64,000 nt of DNA from Paralvinella palmiformis (taxonomy: Eukaryota; Annelida; Polychaeta; Terebellida; Alvinellidae): positions 1 through 64,000 of the forward strand of contig JAODUP010000221.1 in NCBI GenBank assembly GCA_025642065.1. Direction: 5' to 3'. The translations under genes were made by a program, and so were the position numbers. Under the pieces are notes generated by a model. The model was not told the DNA's origin. It ran no database searches and saw nothing but the letters and a program-made list of their open reading frames with translations. This document shows, piece by piece, positions 59,773 through 64,000 of this stretch; positions within the stretch are counted from its first letter, which is position 1; the number at the start of each line of letters is the position of its first letter.

Positions 59773-62080
59773 ATGGAAGGATATATTTCCAAATTAGTAT
59801 TGCTACCCCTTTTCAGGAAAAAAAATACGATTTACATGGTCTGTCAAGCAATGAATGAGATTAAGTTTGACGTGCATCATCTGAATCCCCAGCAAGTGCC
59901 TATAATTGCTGCTGATCAACCACTTTATGCTGTTGTAAAGCAGCTCCAGTGGTCCTGGCCAGAAACCCATCGCGAAGACAAATTTATTATAATGATGGGC
60001 GGCCTGTATGTAGAGATGAACCTCTTGAAGCTACTGGGTGATTGGCTGCATGGAAGTGGCTGGATCCCAGCTATGGCGGAAACATTACCACATCGAGGAG
60101 GGCTGATTTAATGCTAACTGCTCTATACACACTACCGAATCAGGAATACGAGGAATATCAATAAGTGAATTGATTAAAGGAGATGGTGGTGCAGTTGAAT
60201 TGACTGAGAATCCCCAGCCCGTTGAAACGTGGAAGAATGCGGGGCCGGAGATATCACGTGTCGTACATGAATATAAAAACAGCTTCAAAGCAGCCACTGA
60301 TTGAGAGAAATCTCACAAACACCATGAACAATACCCTGGTGTTCAAAACAAATTGACAAAATAAGTACGCCCTGTGGTGTGTGCATTTCACAACTTAGAA
60401 AACCTATATCTGGAAGATAACTGTGATCTGTTTAAGCTCGATACCAAAATGGTCATGGGCAAAGAAGTGATATACTTAATGTACAATATTGAGGAATCTG
60501 GGAAAGGATAATATCGTAGCTTTGTGGTAAAGTAACTGATAAATCCAGCAAACAGTCACCTTGGTGATATTGTGAAAAAAATTACAAATTGGCATTATTC
60601 CGAACTCCTCATGAGTAGCCAGAGTCAAAGAGCAAATTCCAATTTGCATCACTATAGCCCAACCGTACCCAATGTGCTCGGCGGCACATTGCTTGTCAAG
60701 TTGTGCTAGGCAACCTTCTTACATCCTTTCAGCATGAAAACCAGCCACCAATTCAGTGCATATCCGACATAGTTCAACTTCGACAATGAAAAAACTTTGA
60801 CGTGCTGGAATGCACAGCAAAGGATTTCCCACATCTGGAGCATGCACCAGATGTTAGTGCCAAGATCTTGAATGGTGCTGCCATTATTCATATGTTGAAG
60901 GCAAGGGCGGTAGAACATTCTAAGAATATGCCCAGCAAATATTCACCCCATATCTTCTCTTATTGTTGAAGTATGTCGATAGGATAGACATAGTGTGGGA
61001 TATATATTTGCAAGACAGTTTAAAACCGTTGACAACGGAACGCAGGCTGAATAGTGGCACATCGCAACAACAACGAGTGCTTGAGAATGCTCCCATCCCA
61101 CCGAAATAGGAAAGCTTCGTCAGGATTGAGCAAAACAAAGACGAGATATTCCATCCATTATCTGGCTGAGTGAATACAATCATGTGACGCCAGTGGTAAG
61201 GTATTTCTTAGTACACAGGATGAGAATTGCACCACTTTAAGAGACTGCGAGTTGGGTGACATTGAAATTCTTAAGCCGTGTACTCGCAGGGAAGCGGACA
61301 CTCGGATACTCCTATCTGTTGCTCATTGCGAAAAGCGTGGGAGAAAGAAAGTAGCAATCCGCACAGTTAACTATGATGTGGTCATCATACTTGTCGGCCA
61401 CTCCCATGATTTCGCACATTGAAGAACTTTAGATAAGCTTTGGCGTAGGCACCCACTTCCACCACCTACCCATCAACGCAATTGTAAACAGCCTGCAAGC
61501 TGAGAAGTGAAAGGCAATACTGATGTTTCACGCGACAAGCGGGAGTGATAAGGTATCCAGCTTTCTTGGCAAAGGAAAGACTTCCGCTTGATCTGTATGG
61601 ACTGCTTGTCCTGTTGTCATTGGTGCCTTCACCAACGTCTCCTCGCAGCCATGAGGTGTTAATGAACTGAGCATGATTGAGATAGAGAGATCCATCATCA
61701 TAACGTACACTAGAACATAGACTCTGAACAGAGTTGATGAGGCGAGGAAGCAGCTCTTCACTCAGGGGTTTGCGACTATTGAGAAGATTCCTTCAACCAA
61801 AGCTGTTCTCTTTCAACACGTGAAAAGAGCGGTGTACCGAGCAGGGTATGTGTGGTCGCAAGCTGTTGTACTAACTCCAGATCTGCCCAGTTCTGACCTA
61901 TGGGGATGGACTGCAACTGATTCGGGGTGGAAACGATTTTAGACTGACCGATCAGAAGCCTGCTATGATCTATTGCACCGTGATTACAAGAATGGATGCA
62001 AACGCCAGTGCAAATGTGACAAGTCAGGTTTTCGATGCACAGATCTATTTAGCTGCGGGGGGGGGGGGGCTTGTAGCGAC
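59773..62080 (+). pseudogene. Uncharacterised repeat-encoded protein with PIN/FEN-like motifs and a CXC-type tail
   Basis: ATG 59773 opens a 112-codon frame (HLNPQQVPIIAADQPLYAVV, KFIIMMGGLYVEMNLLKLLG, GDWLHGSGW). Further frames continue the same protein: GDGGAVELTENPQPVETWKN (about 60181), ENLYLEDNCDLFKLDTKMVM (60400), EVCRYVDRIDIVWD-like text (about 60965-60995). Next come CTRREADTRILLSVAHCEKR and VAIRTVNYDVVIILVGHSH (61283-61410), MFHATSGSDKVSSFLGKGK (61522-61578), ARKQLFTQGFATIEKIPSTK (61742). The Cys-rich end is GCKRQCKCDKSGFRCTDLFS CGG (61995-62060). EADTR, a D.D-type motif (usual DTDV here YDVV) and TGCDT-like SGSDK suggest a PIN/FEN-like nuclease core; the tail resembles a CXC domain. 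At least ten frameshifts or stops. It lies between inverted repeats, so it is probably the element's own gene. Confidence 0.68.
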
Positions 62081-62360
62081 ACCTGACTGTAACTGAAATA
62101 TTCTGAGGTTAATGTATTTTTCGCAAATGAGTGGTGTATGTATTTCATTACAATTAAATAATTATCAACTGTACGTATGGTGTTGTTGTTACTGTTGTAT
62201 GTTAAATATATTCTAAATATTATGCTTAATTAGTTTGATTATATCATATACATGATAATATAAAGATCATACAATATTCCTCATACCGGTAAAAGGTTGC
62301 TGATACTGTATTTCATTATGGTTGGTAGAAACCAACAAATTTTTAAAATTATTGATTCGA

Positions 62361-62640
62361 ATTGTCAATCATCTTGAAAGTCAATATAATAATAAGCCGA
62401 GCGTATTGCTTATCGCATTAATGGATTTCCTGATCATGAAAATGGTATGTTAGACAGCAACATCATGTTTCTACTTTGTCTAGTAGCCGAGATATTACGA
62501 ACATCGTGTTTTGAGGGCGACAATTTTGATATTCCAGATGACGACCAGTGGTGGTGATTTCGATGTGTACATTGGCTTATATGAATCTACATACATTAAA
62601 CTATGTGTATGCCAATATCCATGCTCAAATTTCGCACTAA
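62361..62640 (-). repeat. Right terminal inverted repeat of a DNA-transposon-like element
   Basis: Inverted, diverged copy of 59368-59615, running from the ATCATCTTGAAAGTCAATA block to TCAAATTTCGCAC. The interval between the repeats is about 2.75 kb and holds the ORF family at 59773-62080. A (G)12 run lies at about 62056-62068. Confidence 0.75.
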
Positions 62641-64000
62641 ATATTTAAAACATACTGCATACCAATGTAGGGTTCCCAACTTTGGGATTTTAATAATAAA
62701 AATAGCGACACATTCAATGTTCCATGACGAAAAACTATTGTTTCAAGTTACACAACCTGCCAACCACAATTGTAAATTAATACCATACAATTTACTACCA
62801 TAACTTTATTAACATATCAGCTACAACTAGTAAATAATGTATTGGAGTAAACAGTAATACCTGTGACATATAACGATTACAACTAGTTTGAGATAATTGT
62901 AGCGTACAACATTCATGGTTTTCTCATTATTTTCATTTTCAACTCTTCATCATCCAATACAGAACTGCCCATGAGAGAAACATGATTCCATTAGATGAAG
63001 ACCAACTTTCTTCATTGACTGAACTTGGGATTTATTGACGGGCATTACAAAACTGACTCTTACTGGAAATTGAACTCAAAAGGCTTGTCTGGTAAAATCA
63101 ATGGTATTCTTGGAATGAAAACGGTTTCTCCTCTATCTTGTCCTGTGATGATCCGAGCCTCCGTCAGGTTAGGCAGTATTAGTTTGACAATCAAACCTGA
63201 AGTGACTCCAGGTCACCAAAATAAACAATTTTGTCAGCCAACGTCGATATTCTGACGGGTTACAATATAATTTATCAACGCCAATAGGGAAATGATGAGA
63301 GAGCTTTGGAAATATAGCATGAAAATTTGAATCCTTTGTAGGAGATAATATCATCTCGGTAAGTGTCATGTTGATGGTTGGATTATTCCAGTTGATTCAC
63401 TGAAACATTTTTGTCTAAACATGAAATATAATTGAAAGCGCTTAATGATAGCTTATAGTAGGAGCTATATATAAATAATATATGAAATAAAAGAATTTGA
63501 GTGGTAACATATTTGAGGACTACTTAGCCTATCAAATGCAAGGAAGGGATGGATAGGCCAACCATCACACATATATTCCACCAATCTACAATCATATAGA
63601 CAGTCAGACATGCAGAGATATATAAAGCCAGATATACATACAGACAGACGAACAGACACACACAAAGAAACAGACACACACACAAATACACACATGTACG
63701 CTCAGAAATACACACACGCGCACATAAACATCATGGCCTCATTGGTTCGAGTCTGGGACTCCCTACTCTGCGGAAGGTCATATATTTGTATCCCATTCGT
63801 GTCATTATAGTAGTAGGAGGTTTTCGTTTATGCATGCAACTGGCAACGCTTCTACGCAGAGTATGCGATAAATAATTATTATATTTCCATATACTTATAA
63901 TAATTAATACTTGCTTGAGTATTTCGCGAAATTTTATTATAAATTAAATTGTATCTTATGATGATTTTTATTTTGCTGAAAACTTTAGATACTAACCAAT
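62641..64000. other. Spacer, no gene seen
   Basis: AT-rich with an imperfect CA-rich stretch at 63640-63725. A GGTTCGAGTC B-box-like word at 63742-63751 hints at another tRNA-derived repeat, but no A box or body match is clear. Confidence 0.4.

Noticed and set aside
61528..61761. 77-residue minus-strand frame in the inverted-repeat element
   Set aside because: It is antisense to the recognisable plus-strand motifs and has no features of its own.

Overview
This looks like about 64 kb of AT-rich animal nuclear DNA. The evidence is intron-split genes with GT..AG boundaries, a tRNA-derived SINE, several clades of LINE, BEL/Pao and Ty3/gypsy remnants, P-element/THAP relatives and more than 25 long (TA)n tracts. 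The mix of L2/CR1, L1/Tx1-type LINEs, BEL/Pao and P elements fits a lophotrochozoan, perhaps a mollusc, but this is inference and no species is assigned. Most long open frames are low-complexity artefacts or decayed transposon pieces.

Host genes. (1) A plus-strand gene starts at 10357 with a signal peptide and a PAN/apple-like cysteine pattern. Its first exon ends in phase 1, and the next recognisable exon is an EGF domain that starts in the matching phase. That EGF exon exists twice (17422-17635 and 19941-20155) because a 2.5 kb block is tandemly duplicated (16237-18722 and 18723-21253). The first copy has lost one base; the second is open. (2) An eight-exon plus-strand gene (43520-45970) can be joined in frame into a secreted, cysteine-containing protein of about 395 residues of unknown family, with a TATA-like box, a 5'UTR intron and a poly(A) signal. 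(3) Possible first exons with signal peptides lie at 23565-23690 and, as a mirror-image pair, at 34298 (+) and 36818 (-).

Layout. 1-10 kb: microsatellites and two arrays of a 16-bp minisatellite (2.16-3.68 and 5.46-6.31 kb) that share a duplicated leader. 10-21 kb: the PAN/EGF gene with a minus-strand L1-type LINE and a plus-strand L2/CR1 LINE in its intron, then the tandem duplication. 21-34 kb: a minus-strand LINE, a decayed BEL/Pao element (26.4-29.9), a LINE ORF1 whose single ancestral frame ends in a NADAR domain (30.3-31.4), and a LINE ORF2 (32.2-34.06). 34-43 kb: a LINE endonuclease piece, an LTR-like repeat family, a palindromic ATT element, a P-element transposase remnant, a gypsy RNase H piece and a second LTR-like family. 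43-46 kb: the eight-exon gene. 48-53 kb: the second LTR-like family split by a SINE, a CR1-like LINE and simple repeats. 55-59 kb: a THAP fragment, an RNase H1 hybrid-binding-type domain and another LINE. 59.3-62.6 kb: a degenerate uncharacterised ORF family with nuclease-like and CXC-type motifs, flanked by inverted repeats of about 270 bp, so it looks like a DNA transposon.

The most unusual items are the LINE ORF1-NADAR fusion and the inverted-repeat element at 59.3-62.6 kb. Neither copy can make a full protein as it stands; the value is in the domain architecture.
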